This document shows positions 34,831 to 48,219 of a stretch of 64,000 nucleotides of DNA, piece by piece (the stretch's first letter is position 1; each line of letters starts with the position of its first letter). The translations under genes were made by a program, and so were the position numbers. This stretch comes from Seriola aureovittata. Taxonomy: Eukaryota > Chordata > Actinopteri > Carangiformes > Carangidae. Below the pieces are notes generated by a model, which saw only the letters and a program-made list of their open reading frames with translations, was not told the DNA's origin and made no database searches. The DNA lies in NCBI RefSeq assembly GCF_021018895.1, contig NC_079376.1, positions 15,811,001 through 15,875,000 on the forward strand. The letters run 5' to 3'.

Positions 34831-36808
34831 AGAATACCAAGTCTCCCTTAAGTTAGTTTCAAATAATTTTGCCAGAAGTGCTAATGAGTGAGAGGTGTCA
34901 CCCCACGGAGAAGACACCTTTGTATTCAATTGTTTAGTAATGGAGCAGAGCACAACACCAACAAGACAGTGGCACAGAGCAGACAGGTCCAGAGTCTTTA
35001 TTATTTGGTACCCATGAATAGATAGCAGGTGCTTGAGTGTTTTAGAGTGCCAGTAGTTATTTTGCTGATTGAGAAACTAAAAGCACAAAATGCCCTGAAT
35101 ATGTTACATGCATAGTAATGTGCCCATATCATAATAAAGTGTGCTTTTGGATAATGAAATTTAGCCAGTTTACATCTACAATGCACTCTGTACATAGTGT
35201 CATTGTGTTTGTGCTGAGAATAAACATTTGGTACATCGACTCAGGTTAAACATCTCTCTCTACCTTATAATCAAGAGGTTATTGGTTTATGATAATAATG
35301 ATAATTATTAATATGACCTGTACAGTGCATTGCAACGACTCTAATATAAAAGAATAGATGATTCACTCATTCAACAGTGATAGTCCGTCACTGTAGCAGT
35401 CACTGGCCTCATGGGGGAGCTGTGAGATTGAAATCTCTTTAGTCCGAGAGCTTTCTGTCTGGAGAAGAAGGCTGAAGCCACAGCGGAGCAGAGAGGCCTT
35501 AATGTTCAGTGTGCGGCGCCCGTGACGGGTCAGATATTGTCCCCCAGTTGCGTTCCCGGGCTTTGATGTCCGTTCACTGAGGAGAATTGCTCCACTTCAG
35601 GGCTTTTCCCCATCTGTGCGCTGTCTTTGGAGAGTCCAACCATCTAACGCTCCATTATGGTTCAATAACATGCACCATTTTCCCCAAAGTCATTGAAACA
35701 CATGACACTATTAAACGGAGAAGTCATGGCATACATTTTGCCAAACAATAAAATGGACAGGTTTCATTATTTTCAGAAAACAAAAGATGGAAAAATCATG
35801 CAGTACAAAAACAATAAAACATAAATGATCCCGTAACGGGCAGCAGGCCTTGTAATATCTCCATGATTGGAGAACAACTAGTTCTGACATCATGATGTCC
35901 TTCAATATGACATGAACACAACACAATAGTCTTGTAACACTCTTGTTGCTGGTCCTGTGGTTTATCCACCACTAGATGGACCCATGGCACCGGAAAACGT
36001 TGAACACTACACAATGGTGGGAGCCTGAAAAGCGTGTGGATGCTATTTCACACGTGACTGTGCACACTAGAATTAAAGTAAACCTCAAATCACTGTGATT
36101 CACACCACCATGTGGGCCATGTGTCTTGAAGCATCTAAGACGTTTCTTCACGCAGACATTTGAAACTGATCAATTTGACTGTGCAGCCTGAAAATGTTTG
36201 GAACTTGAAGCCTGGAAGTTGTTAAAGCAGTGGACCAATTTGCCAACTGGAATAAATTCATCTTTGCCGTAAGTCTCATTGCAAAGCACTGTTGCAGAGA
36301 CGAAACATTAATCCTCGACGAAGACATTTGGATGAAACATGCAACAGTGCAGTGTGGATGCTACATTAAGCCCTTATGCCAGATTTTTGGAATGTAATGA
36401 AGCATGAAATATTATACCTTCAAAAATCAATTTTGTAGATGTCATTAAATATAACTTATGGGAAAAACCAACTTTGGATACTTGAGTTCTGCTAAAACTA
36501 CGTTCACTATTTAACTGGCATGTCATGTGCTTTATAAGAAACAGATATAATAGAAATTTCAAGGTTATAAAAAGAGGTTGGATATATTTCAAAAAAAAAG
36601 AAAAAGAAAAAAGTGGTCTCATGCTTTAATTATTGCTGGCTGCCTTGCGAGTAGAGACGTACGTATGTAAAATAGATTTGTGTCTGTGTTGATCTGCTTC
36701 TTTGACCTTTTATTTTTACGCAGTCCCCAGCTGCTTTAGGACAATTAAAGCAATTGTCAATTCATTGTAAGTTTTGTGGCAAATAGCATTTAAATGCAGT
36801 TTTTTTTT

Positions 36809-36814
36809 TTTATT
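36809..36814 (-). other. rgs6: Candidate rgs6 polyadenylation signal
   Basis: The plus strand reads TTTATT, so the minus strand reads AATAAA, about 420 bases beyond the rgs6 stop codon. A second one lies at 36709-36714. Both are in T/A-rich sequence, so confidence is modest. Confidence 0.35.
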
Positions 36815-37235
36815 ATCAAAGAATATTGTTGCTTTTGATATCCAATAAACGTGTATATAAAACAAAATGAAAACAATATAAACTAATCAGTTTAGTCGAC
36901 AAAGAGCCTAACAACCAGTTGGCCAACTAAGTGATGAAAAGAGGGCAGCCCTAGTCTGGATGTGCTTATACTGTATGCTGCATGCCATGTGGTGTGTTGG
37001 CTGAGGTTCCCCTTGTCAGCATTGTCTTTCCCTCATTGGTTCCCATTTGGGTTGTTCACCCCAGCAGGCCCCAGTGCTGCACTAACAGTATGGCAGCAGT
37101 CCTCGGAGCAGTGTCCGAGAGCCTCCACAGCAGCCCCGTCCAGCCCAGCTCCACTGTCTGTGCCCCTGCCCCGGCCCCTGTGTGGCAGTCACCCCTCCGA
37201 CAAGGTCCGGGTGTGCCCCTCCAGCACAGGCTGTG

Positions 37236-37286
37236 TCAGGATGACTGCATCAGGCCTGTCAGGCGCTTTCCCGTCAAAGACTTGCC
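37236..37286 (-). CDS. rgs6: rgs6 terminal coding exon
   Basis: Seventeen codons including the stop encode [16 protein letters not shown], the conserved C-terminal tail of the long RGS6 isoform. The acceptor AG is at 37288-37287. The GC-rich plus-strand open frame over this position is a shadow. Confidence 0.9.
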   Translation of the reverse strand, partial: GKSLTGKRLTGLMQSS

Positions 37287-37684
37287 CTAGAAGGTCAATT
37301 AAAACGCAAACACATCACTAGACTGAGATGCTGTACTTTATAGAACTTTATAAATCACACAGAATCTCTAGCAACAAGGTGATTGTATTGAAAATGCTAA
37401 GCTGCAACCATTCATGTGACTAGCATGTTATCTTATTCCCACATACACATCCTATTACAGGTCTAAAAGCCACAATAGAGTGTAATATGGTTATAACTGC
37501 AAAAGCCACTGATAGTGAGCCAGCCAGTGTGGTTTGTGATATGAACAGCCCCAGCTCCAAATGACTTACCACACTGCGGGTGAACTTCTCCAAGGAGGTG
37601 CGGCGGCCCTGTTCAGTGTCTGCTGGCTGCTGTTTTGGGAGGGGGGGAAGCAGGGTGAGTGTTTGGGTCAGGTACGGGTGTTGA

Positions 37685-37723
<39 letters not shown>

Positions 37724-40700
37724 CGGGAGTGATGCCGTTAGTGAGGGATAAAAAAGGGGGTCAGGCATTGCAAAAATGAGGGCCGTGGACAATGCAGGGG
37801 TTGCATTTTTTTTTTTTTTTTTTTTTTTTAGGAAATGGAGTGGTGTCAGTGACAGGCCAGCAGAAGGAGCGGTGTCCAAACGGGACGGGGCAGAAAGGCT
37901 AGCATGAACAGAGGCAGCTGTGATTTGCTGAAAAGCTCCATATTACACAGTAACAGCTCAATGAGTGTTTGTTTAGCTGTGCAAGTCTTAGAAATGACAT
38001 TGATAAGATACAGGAGGTAAACTACATAACATGAAACCAACAAAATCACCAACTGTTACAACATTGTCACATATTACGCTACATCTGTCAGCCACTTATA
38101 CACTGTACTGGTCTGTTATATCTATATACTGTATGGTGGTTGCTCTCTGTCCACAGAATGACTCCTGTTCCTCTCTTTCAGAGCAGTTTGGCATATGATG
38201 TCATGTTTTTCAAGACTATTCCCTCTAAATAATTTAGCATTTTCCTTGCACCTGCAGTTTGGGCACACTGGTTTTGCCATTTTGGGGTCTCTGTTACTAT
38301 TGTAGTCTCATGAAAGCTCACATACAGTATCAAATTGCTGGTCGCCACACATTAGTAAGAGCTGGCAAAAAAAAAAACTACTAAATTACATTAAAATTAC
38401 CCACATTTGTAGCATGTACGTGTGATCAGATTACCTCAAAGATGTTTGAATTACACTGCTTTCCCCTTGTACAGTATATCATGAAAACCTCACTAACTAG
38501 TGGTGGAACAGGTATTTTGATCTTTTACTCGAGCAAAAGTAGCAGCACCACAGTGTGGAGATACTGTTACAAGTAAGTCATGCATTCATAAGCAGAAGTA
38601 CATAAGTATCAACATCAAAATGTACTTAAAGTACCAAAGGTAAAAGTTGACCCATTTCAGAATAACGTTTATTATATTATTGGATTATAAATGTTAATGC
38701 ATTGATATGTAAGCATCACTAATGTTGCAGCTGGTAAAGTTGGGCTTATTTTAATTACATTACAGTACAGTGCCAGTATATACTGCCAGGTAGCTATCTA
38801 TAATCTGAATGTGCAAAAAAAATTAGAAGTAGAAAGTAGAAAAAAATGGAAATGCTCATATAACGTACAAGTACCTCAAAATTGTACTAGTACATATACA
38901 TTCCACCACTGTCACTAGCAGACTGGATAAACACAAGAAATATGAACCTGTAATGTCCTTTAAATCATAAAAATGAAGAATCAAACTACTGTGACAAAAG
39001 TAATAAAAGTGGTAAAGTTTTATAAAAAAAGAAAAAAAAAAGAAGAGGTGACATCGGGGTCAGTGAGTGCAGCTCACCTTCTTTCTGGCTAACAGGAGAT
39101 CTTGGTAGATGTTGGATCGCAAAAAGCGTGCATAGCTGTCACTTTTCATTAGCTTGAAAATGTGCTCCTGCAAGAGAAAGGAAAAGTGATGAGTGCTTGT
39201 TGGCCCGGCTGATGCCAGTAAGAGAAGAGAAAGAGAAGTGCAATGAAATAAAAATGGAGATCTGATTATGGTAATGCATTATTGTATTCATGTGTGGTTG
39301 GTGAGGGTGCAAACCGAGCATGCTGACATGAGTGGCCGAGTCCTGTGAGACGGAGCTGAGTAATGTCCTGCCAGCGAGAGGCGTTTCACGTCACACACCA
39401 CCAACCCACTTTGAAACCAGAAGAATCCATGGTGAACCGACCGAACAACCTATTCATGGCATTACTCGCCTCATTAGGCCCTGGCACAAACACACTCCGT
39501 CATTCTTCTTCTCTCCTCTTTCTTTCTATTCCTCCACGCCCTCTCATTCATTCACTTGTGTAACGTGAGTGGGGATGGAAGGGTTCAGTGTTTCTGTGGG
39601 TGGATGAGAGAGAAAATAAAATGGCTGTGTGTGTGTGTGTGTGAGAGTGAGTGAGTGAGTGAGTGAGTGAGTGAATGATGTAGTGGTGGGTAAACCCATC
39701 TGAACTCAGTGAAAGGAAGTTGTTACTTGAAAAATAGAGCTTCTATTTGACATAACTGTATATCTTTTTAAATTTTAACAACACACTGTAGAAAGTGCAG
39801 TCAAATTCTAATGAAGTATGGCCCCCACTACATGACCTCTATATTCGTTATATCTATGTGCACAGGTGCAGTTGTGTTAATACTATACGTGTCTGGTGTT
39901 TGTTCAGCCTTGTGTGAGTGTTGCGTTCATGCACACGTGAACATGCATATCCGTGTGAATCCATCCATGAGGGAGAAACAACACAGTCCACCTGAGCGTC
40001 CTCATAGCTGTATCGTCCGGGGTCTTTGAGGTTCTGGCTGGTGCGCTCGTAGCTGTGAGAGTCCAGGTTGATGGAGCTCGGCGCTCCCTCAGCCAGAAAC
40101 TCCTGCCAGATCTCCTGCGCCCTGGAGGGCACGTCCTGGAGCGGCCGTCGCTTCAGATCCTGCACAGCTAACCAGAACCTACAACAGTGTCAAATCTAGT
40201 CAGTAGCAACCTCCCAAAAATATACAGTAAATATAAAAGCAGCCTTTTTTGTACTAAAGTTACTCTTATATGAGCTTATGATACCATTATCTATGATAAT
40301 TAATGAACAAATTAGCAAATATGTCTATACATGTAAATATGCATGTTTACATCTGCAGTATTTTAATTAGTAATACTCATTATTCGCATTTTATATAACT
40401 GAACTATTGCTGTTATTGCTGATGCAAACACGTATGCAGCATTTTAACCCTGTAGATAGGTTTGTATTATGTTGGGTAAAGGAGGTGTGTTTTTAGATGA
40501 TCATACATTTTGCATGTAAAATTTGAATCGGTAGAGTAATCTATAGCTGTCAAATATCGGTGGAGTAAAATATTATTTCCCTGTGAAATGAGCGGAGTAA
40601 GAAAATAAAGTAACAGAAAATGATCAGACTCAAATAAAGTACAAGTTCCTCAAAATTGTACTAACAGTACTTGAGTAAATGTTTCCACCACCATGCATGG

Positions 40701-43700
40701 TATTAGTATTATCTATATATCTTAAAATATTAAGGAGTTGTAGTAAGAAAATTCTTATTATTTGTGCTGCAAAATATTATTCGATTATTGACCTAAATTA
40801 AATTTCTATCTGTGTTACTGTATCAAAGGAGTGCTTCACCACAATGTTGGACTCACAATGGATAGTTTAAAAAAGAAGAAGAGATAAGTAGATGGCTACA
40901 GAGGTCTAAGAAACACGTCTTCAGACCTAACCAGCGCTGACTCGAGTGACATCACTTGAGGCAACTTGTTAGTAGTATGCTACTAGTCAAGACCTGTAAA
41001 CAGACTTTTGATGAGTAAAATCGGTGGAGTTTCCCTCATGCTAAAATATCCCACATAGCGCACCACACCATAGTGTTTAAGGAGGAAAATTTGTGAAATA
41101 AAATTATGAAAGGAGAGCTGAACGTCTCACCGTAGGTTTTCTGAGCTGAACTCTGACTCCAGGAACTTCAGGAACTGGTCTCGTCCTGCCGGGTCCTTCA
41201 GCGCCTCTTCCAGAGAAAAGCCCCATTTCTTCACCCGCTGCTGGCTGGGGTCACGACTGCTCACAATACAACCGATTACATAAGACCAGAAGAAAAGAAA
41301 ATAGAAAAGTGTGGTTCATTGTTAACAAGTCATTTTCCCTCTTGGTCTGCAGAGAGCAGAGGCCCAAAAGTCAGAGTACAGTCAACCTTTCATTTCATTT
41401 GAGATGAGATACAAACAGACAGATATCTCCTAATTCAGGACAGCAAGTTCATCAGCACCAAGAACGCTACGCTCCACCTGACCTCAGCATTGGTTTAAAG
41501 CCTTATCAGCCCCCAAGGAACTCTCTGCCCACATCTCAACATGTCCTCACCTCGCCTCCAAGTCCCAGAAGGACGTGTCGTCACCGATCCAGGGGTTGGA
41601 GGGCTCTGTGGCTGACACAAAGGGGTCGTATTCCATGAACTGCTCCGTGTAGCTCATCAGACTGTCGGCCACTTTGGAAACCTTCATGCAGTGTCTGTCC
41701 AGCTGGATGTTCAAGAAGGTAATCTGATGGAGAGAGAGAGAGAGAGAGCGAGAGAGACTAATGAGGAGGCTAAATAAGGTAGCAGGTCATCAGTCTGCAA
41801 CCCCCGACTGCCATTATGATGGATGGGTGAGGCGGGCTGCTGGTAATGACCTAAGGAGAAGACTGTCACACAGTGAGTTACCTCTTTCTGAACGTCCTCT
41901 TTGGTGGTCTTCCTGGTCGGCTGGGAGCTGATGTGGACGGGACTCGGCTGGCTCTGACCGTCATCTGGTACCCCGTAGACCGACTGCAAAGAGCGAGGAG
42001 AGAGACATGCTTTGTTTTGATACCATTGTTGTTGTTTTGACACACCAGGGACTCTGGGGAGTCACGGGGAGTCTGTAGCTGCTTTTGGTGTCAGGGATTG
42101 TGTCAGGGAATTTGGGGGCGTTAACAACCTGAAGTGGAGTTTAGATTTTTATATTTAACTCAGTATCTTTTCATGCGACACACACACACACAAATAGCAA
42201 TTTTTAGCATTTTTACATTGTTTTGTAAAATCTATATATTCTATTAAAAATAATTTTATCAGTCTATACAATATAAATAATATACTACAGTAAATTTTAA
42301 AAATATATATATATATATTTTATTAAAGACATTTTATAAAAATATATTTCATAAAATATTTTTACAACTAAAAAAATTTAGATTTTGTAATTTTTGTCAG
42401 AGAATTAAAAACAAAATGCAAAATGTGCATATTTTATTAAAATATTTTATTAAAAGTATTCATTTTATTTTTTTTTAAAAACTATATTTTTTGTCAAAAA
42501 ATTAGATACAGTAGGTGTGTTGGTGCAGGGCAATCTGGATATATGACCTCAGTATTTCTAAAAACTTGTGTGGGACAATAAGTTTGACAAACACCAGTGT
42601 TGAGATAATAATATTAAGGTTGGAAATCCACACACTCTGTCTCCTCTGCTCACCTTTTTTACCCTGTGTGGGTTCCTCTCTCTTCGGCACTTGCGGATGT
42701 CCATCTCTGTGGTGTTGACACAGCCTGGCTGTGGGAGGCAACAGGAGACAGAGTGTGTTTCTGGGTCAGATAACAGTGTTTCGCCAGCATGTATTGTCTG
42801 CGCCTGTCCTCCTCACACAATACTATGCTGTCTTTCTATTCAACGACGCCATGCTCACAAAAGGCTCATATGCAAAGTGACTGGCACCAAATCTGATTCT
42901 GCTACCAACAACAAAACAGAGCTCTCAACTGAACAGAATGTGGCGCTGAATCGGCTGTTTTCAGAGTTTAAGTGCTAAAATTGTCTACCTACATAACAAC
43001 CCTTCTTTTCTTTCCTTCTTTTTTTTTTTTGTTCATTTCCATTTTTTTTTTTTTTTTTTTACAGTTGCAGCATCTGACCTTATTTTCCTTTTCTTTCTTC
43101 ATGACTTTGATCCTTACTCACCACTGGCCGATGGACATCCCAGAATGCCCTCTCCTGGCTGTCCAGGATTTTCCTCTCTGCCTTGTCCTTCTTCCTGTCA
43201 ATCCTGCGAACAGAGGAAACAGACCACTCATACATGGAGCTCACGCCTCTGACACATCCGATCAAACAGCGTAAACTCAATAAATCATGCCTCACAATTA
43301 CACACACACACACACACACGCACACACACACTCACACACACACACGCATGCTGAAACCACTGACAGGCCAGACTGGAGAGCAAAAAGCTGATGAGTGTGG
43401 GTCTTAACCTGTCTGCTCACTTCACCCAGCCATGCCTGGTGTTGCTGCTGGTGGGAGCTCTTACATAACTGACATTTACCGATTGGTCCTTGCTTGGCAT
43501 TGTTTAATCCACAGATGTAAGAAGGCGTGTAGCTTTCCATATCGCCCTAACTTGTATGAAACAGCAGTCACTTGTCAATGACATTTCCGTGAACATTTTC
43601 TATAGAAAGGAGAGGAAAGGTCCGTCCTCAATGAATGATGGGAGGAATTAGTGCTGTGCACATGCCAGCCACCAGATGGGAGTCTTATAAGAGAGAGAAG

Positions 43701-46700
43701 TTAGGGAGAAGAGTGTGTGTGTTTCTTCTCATAGGGGAGTATTTGCTGTATTTAATGCATATACACCCCTCCAGTCATAGCACAGCATAACATCAGAGCA
43801 TTGTTAATGAGAAGAGCACTGGCCCGATGCCCAACTGAGAGCACACTGAAGCATTTTCTCTTCCTTGGGGAAATAACACTCAAGCATATGTCAAGCATAT
43901 GGACAAAGGTTGGTGTTTGTACATTTGAATATAAAAAACTAATTTCACCAACATATGTCCATCCTCTATATCTCTCTATAAGTTTGTCATGTCAGTAAGA
44001 CACTGACGTCAGGAGGTGACGTGTTTGTGATTCACATGTACACACATGTACTCACTTGACTTGAGCCTCAGCTTGCATGAAGATGAACTCCCACTTCCTG
44101 GCGAAAGCCCTCTGCAGCCGGGCGAGGTTCTCCTGGAGGAACCAATCAGGCAAAGCGTTAGGGGAGAAGGTCATTTGAATCCAAGGTCTTTAGATGATTA
44201 TATTATCCATTCACTGTGATAGCGCGCCATAACTGTGGATTTACTGTTGCTGAGATGAGACAACCTCTGACTAACATGTCCCTGAAAAAGTCACTGAACT
44301 GCTGATAGCACACAGGTTTCAAGCTGTTTTTGTCCACACAACTGTTAAATTAATCACCGTAATAGCTGTAACTAATAACTGCATTATTCTTAGTAGTTAG
44401 TAGGAATAGTTTGACATTTTGGGAAATATACTTATCCACTCTCTTGCTTAAGAGCATGGTGAGAACATTGATACCACTCTCACACACGTGTGCTAAATAT
44501 TAAGTCATATATTGCCAGCAGCCGGTTAGCTTAGCTTAGCACAAGGACTGGAAAGAGGATGAAACAGCTGGTTTGGCTCTGTCCAAAGGCAACTAAATCT
44601 AAAGCTCACTAATTAACATGTTATATATTATTTAATCCATGCAACAACAACAAAAAACTTCCTGTAACTTCCTTGAGTCTCGACACTTTGGTTTATATAT
44701 GGATGGTGTTAATTAGTGAGCAGTATTTTCTCGTGTAGGTGGATTTGGTTACCTGTGGACAAAGACGTGCTAGCTGTTTCCCCTTGTTTCTAGTCTTTGT
44801 GCTGAGGTAAATGAACAAACCTTTGGCTGTAGCGTTGTATTTAGCATAGATGTTAGTGATATCAATCTTGTCATGAGTTCCATGAGAAGATTTTGTTCAT
44901 TTTTTACAATATCATCTGTGATCTGAGACCAGCATGGGATGATCTCCAACAAAGGTTGCGACTCAAACCACAAACTCATGAGTACACTGAGTGCAGTTCA
45001 GCATTGCGTGATAAATGTTGCTTTGTAAAAAAAAAAAAAAAAAAAATCTCTTTAAAGCTCCATACTGTACACATATCAAAGCTGCATGTCCTTAATAACA
45101 AACCTAAACAAGCATCTGTCAGAGATACAGTACGTGACCTCGTTACAAAGAGAGAAAAAACCTGAGTACCAACTAGCAGGCATGTAACAGTGAGAGCGAT
45201 GAGGCCTGGAGGCATAAAGTGACCTGAATAGGAGAGAAAGGAAGTCTACTGGACAATAGTTGCAGAGTAATTTAGAATATTAAAGTGCAGTTGATTGCTA
45301 TTGTATAACAGCAAGAGATCAGCAGTACAGTAATGCTTCCCTTAACACTATTGATCTACTAATGCAAAGTAGGCTTATAGATAGTTTTGTTTACATTTTG
45401 GGGCCGGTAAATGACTGCATCATATTCTGCCAAATGTTGTTCCTGAAGATCTGTCTAAGTATGTAATTTGATAAAGGCATTTTGCTCAGAGGAATGGATT
45501 TTGGCATTTCAAGGCCCCAGAGGACAACGTATCAGCTGTTTTGTTCTTTGGCATAGTGAAGGAAAACAGGAAATTCAGAGTGTCATCATATTATGATCAA
45601 CGCACAATGATAGCATTGAACTGAGAGTTTCCCGGCAATAAGCAAGAGAAAAATGACAGTGTACTTACAGCCTCATAGTCAGCCAGCTCAAGCCTGGCTT
45701 TATTCTGCATGGTGCGCTTGCACAGGTAAATGGCTGGAGGGGGAAAAGAGAGTACGAGTGAGACATGAAGAGGGCAATAGAGTCAGTGCGCTGGGTCGTC
45801 TTTTTTGTACAAAACAAAAAAGTGTATTTCCAACGGATGGTGCTCTTTTTTTTTTTTTTCACTGAAGTCTCAGCTGTGTGAACCATCACTAATGAATGTT
45901 ATACTGAAGCAGGCAGGCGATGTGTTGTCTTCTGAAATAACAAGCCTTGAGTAAATGCCATGCAGAGAGCCCGAGATGTGGTCACATCAGTGACTGTCTC
46001 TTTATTTTGTTAGGCTAATCTCATCCCATAGGGTTCTCTCCACTGGGTGTTCCTTGGGGGCCAGATACATTACAGGGAATGGCCCTGTGGATCGATAACT
46101 CTGTGAGTGTCAACAACGGATCTACAGTACGAGCTGTGTCTCAGCTCTGGAGGATGATAGACAGCTGAAGGCGTCAGTGAGATCTCACTGGTTAGGAGAA
46201 AGAGGCAAAAATTGATAGACAGTGCGTGACTCACCATAGTCTGTGTTCTCAGGCTCCCAACAGTTTGAAGGCCAGAAGTATGGAGACTGATGAAAGCAGA
46301 GGGGGACGGAACAGAAAGACTTTGTTTATTTACTCATGTAATCAGTAATACAATCTTTTCTTTGCATAAGAGTCGAGATAAACAATAATATTCTCTAATA
46401 TGAATGTTGGAATCTCACTTCTCCCACCACCCACACTCCCTCTGCACTTGTCTTCAGCACATAGTCAAAAGACGACTCTTTGTTTGATAATGATCCTTGA
46501 TGTCCATGTGCTGCACATAACTATCTGGGGAGCAATGGTAGCTATATTCTCCCCATCCATATTTAATTGTCTATTGCAACTGATATTACACATTCAAAGT
46601 TCATTCCCGAGTCCATTAATAATGGATCACTCACATCTATCATGCATTCTTAATAACAGGGCCGAATTAGAACTTGGTGGTACTCAACCACATATTTCAC

Positions 46701-48160
46701 TTCCACTATTATTCATGATGATAATTAGTCTAAGAGCAAAAGGCTGATGCTGATGAATGTGCTTGTTTGAGTGTAATGAACAGAAAGGTTAACATGCTCT
46801 CATTCAGCACTGTAATTGTATCCTCAGAGAAGATCAAGTTGATATATAGGACTTCACATGTTCGTGCACAAATCGGAAAAATATGTGACAAACAACAGAA
46901 GACAGTTGTCATTAAAACTGGGTCATCTACCAGTATAGTATCTATTTTTAGGCTAGCAAGGAAAAATACCCCTGTCACTATTCCTCACAGCACAGCTCTG
47001 GAGACCGGCCAATACATTTGAAATGCACCATGGACTCTTTTGAGAGGTTCTGATGACGTGGGCCTGTTGCATCACGACAACATCAGAGGAAATATATTTT
47101 TAGCCGCCGCTGAATGAGCAAGTGTGACACACGCTGCCCTCCCTGCGCAGGCACAATAATGGCTTTTAATCTCCAGCAATAGAGGTGAAGATAAATGCAT
47201 TCAGTGGTAGATTGAGGGGGAGGAGCAGGGGTAGGCTGGTGACAGAGAAAAGTGCAGAGCCAGCATGCAGCCAGCTCAGTGCTTCCCATAGGGGAGCCTG
47301 CCTACTGTAGCTGACTGGCCAGATTAGGATTCTAATGGCCCAGTCACAGTAATGAGTCATCATGGAGCCCATAGCCATCAGTGGGACCTGTCAAAGTTCA
47401 TGCTGGATCAGATGGAGCGAAGGAAAAAGAAAAAAACACCCCTCCAGCAAGCTGCACGGCTGGCCCACAGGCGGTTCGCTGCGTCCCACCTCCTGCACCA
47501 ACGCAGCGTCCAGCAGGGATAGAAAGTATCGACCTTGGTGGGATGAGTAATAGGCTTAGCAAGGATTGCTCTCATTAGCACCACGCAACAAACATATCCC
47601 TCTGATAGCTACCATCATCTCATTATTCTATATTCAAAGGCCTCCTAACACATATCTCTCATAGGACTCTCCCATGGTTTCTGTACCTGAAAGCGATAAA
47701 GGGTTCCATCGTCTTTAAGCGTCAGTACGTGGTCAGAGATGGGGAAGATGTAGCCGTGTGCAGCGACCAGACTCCCAAGGTGGATGGCTTCAGCTGTTGA
47801 CAAGAGAGAAGGCACACAGATAGGAGAGGGAGAGTGTTCGAAATTGCTCTCTTCTTGAATTGAGCTCTGTTGTGCTTAAATGTAATGGCACATTTTTCAG
47901 CAGGCGTACCTGGGTCCTCAATGGAGAGGTTTTTCATCAGCCACTGAACAATGTCAGCCCCTGGTATTCAGAGAAGGACATTGGTTAGAAGTAGAGTCAC
48001 AGTCCCACATCTGCAATAGATTCAACAAATGCTCCAATCCACAAACACAAGTGAGCCTTGAGGAAGTGTTTGTGATTCATCTCTGTTCAAAGCTGTGGGT
48101 CAGAGCTGTCAAAGCTGAGTAGGTGTCTAAATATAACATAATGTTAACAGGTTTTCAGCC

Positions 48161-48219
<59 letters not shown>

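Larger units (their letters stand above)
30315..37235. other. dpf3-rgs6 tail-to-tail interval
   Basis: It begins as dpf3 3' UTR. I saw no AATAAA before 33738-33743 and 33752-33757; the variant ATTAAA occurs at 30837-30842, so a 3' UTR of up to about 3.4 kb is possible. Repeats lie at 31305-31445 and 34733-34830. The right end is probably rgs6 3' UTR on the minus strand, with minus-strand AATAAA at 36809-36814 and 36709-36714. I looked specifically for PHD-finger exons and found none. Confidence 0.55.
37287..39077 (-). other. rgs6: rgs6 last intron
   Basis: A 1.8 kb intron with a 37-base G run (plus strand, 37686-37722), a 24-base T run (37806-37829) and a repeat at 38500-38920. Mammalian RGS6 has alternative 3' exons in this region, but none was recognised here. 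Confidence 0.65.

Noticed and set aside
36962..37321. Long Pro/Ser-rich plus-strand open frames
   Set aside because: They overlap the minus-strand rgs6 terminal exon and GC-rich 3' UTR; they are shadows with no homology.
41256..41259. Alternative upstream AG for the rgs6 exon (gag|cag)
   Set aside because: It would add one residue (ASSRDPSQQ) relative to the family; the next AG gives ASRDPSQQ, matching the known spacing. NAGNAG-like use of both remains possible.
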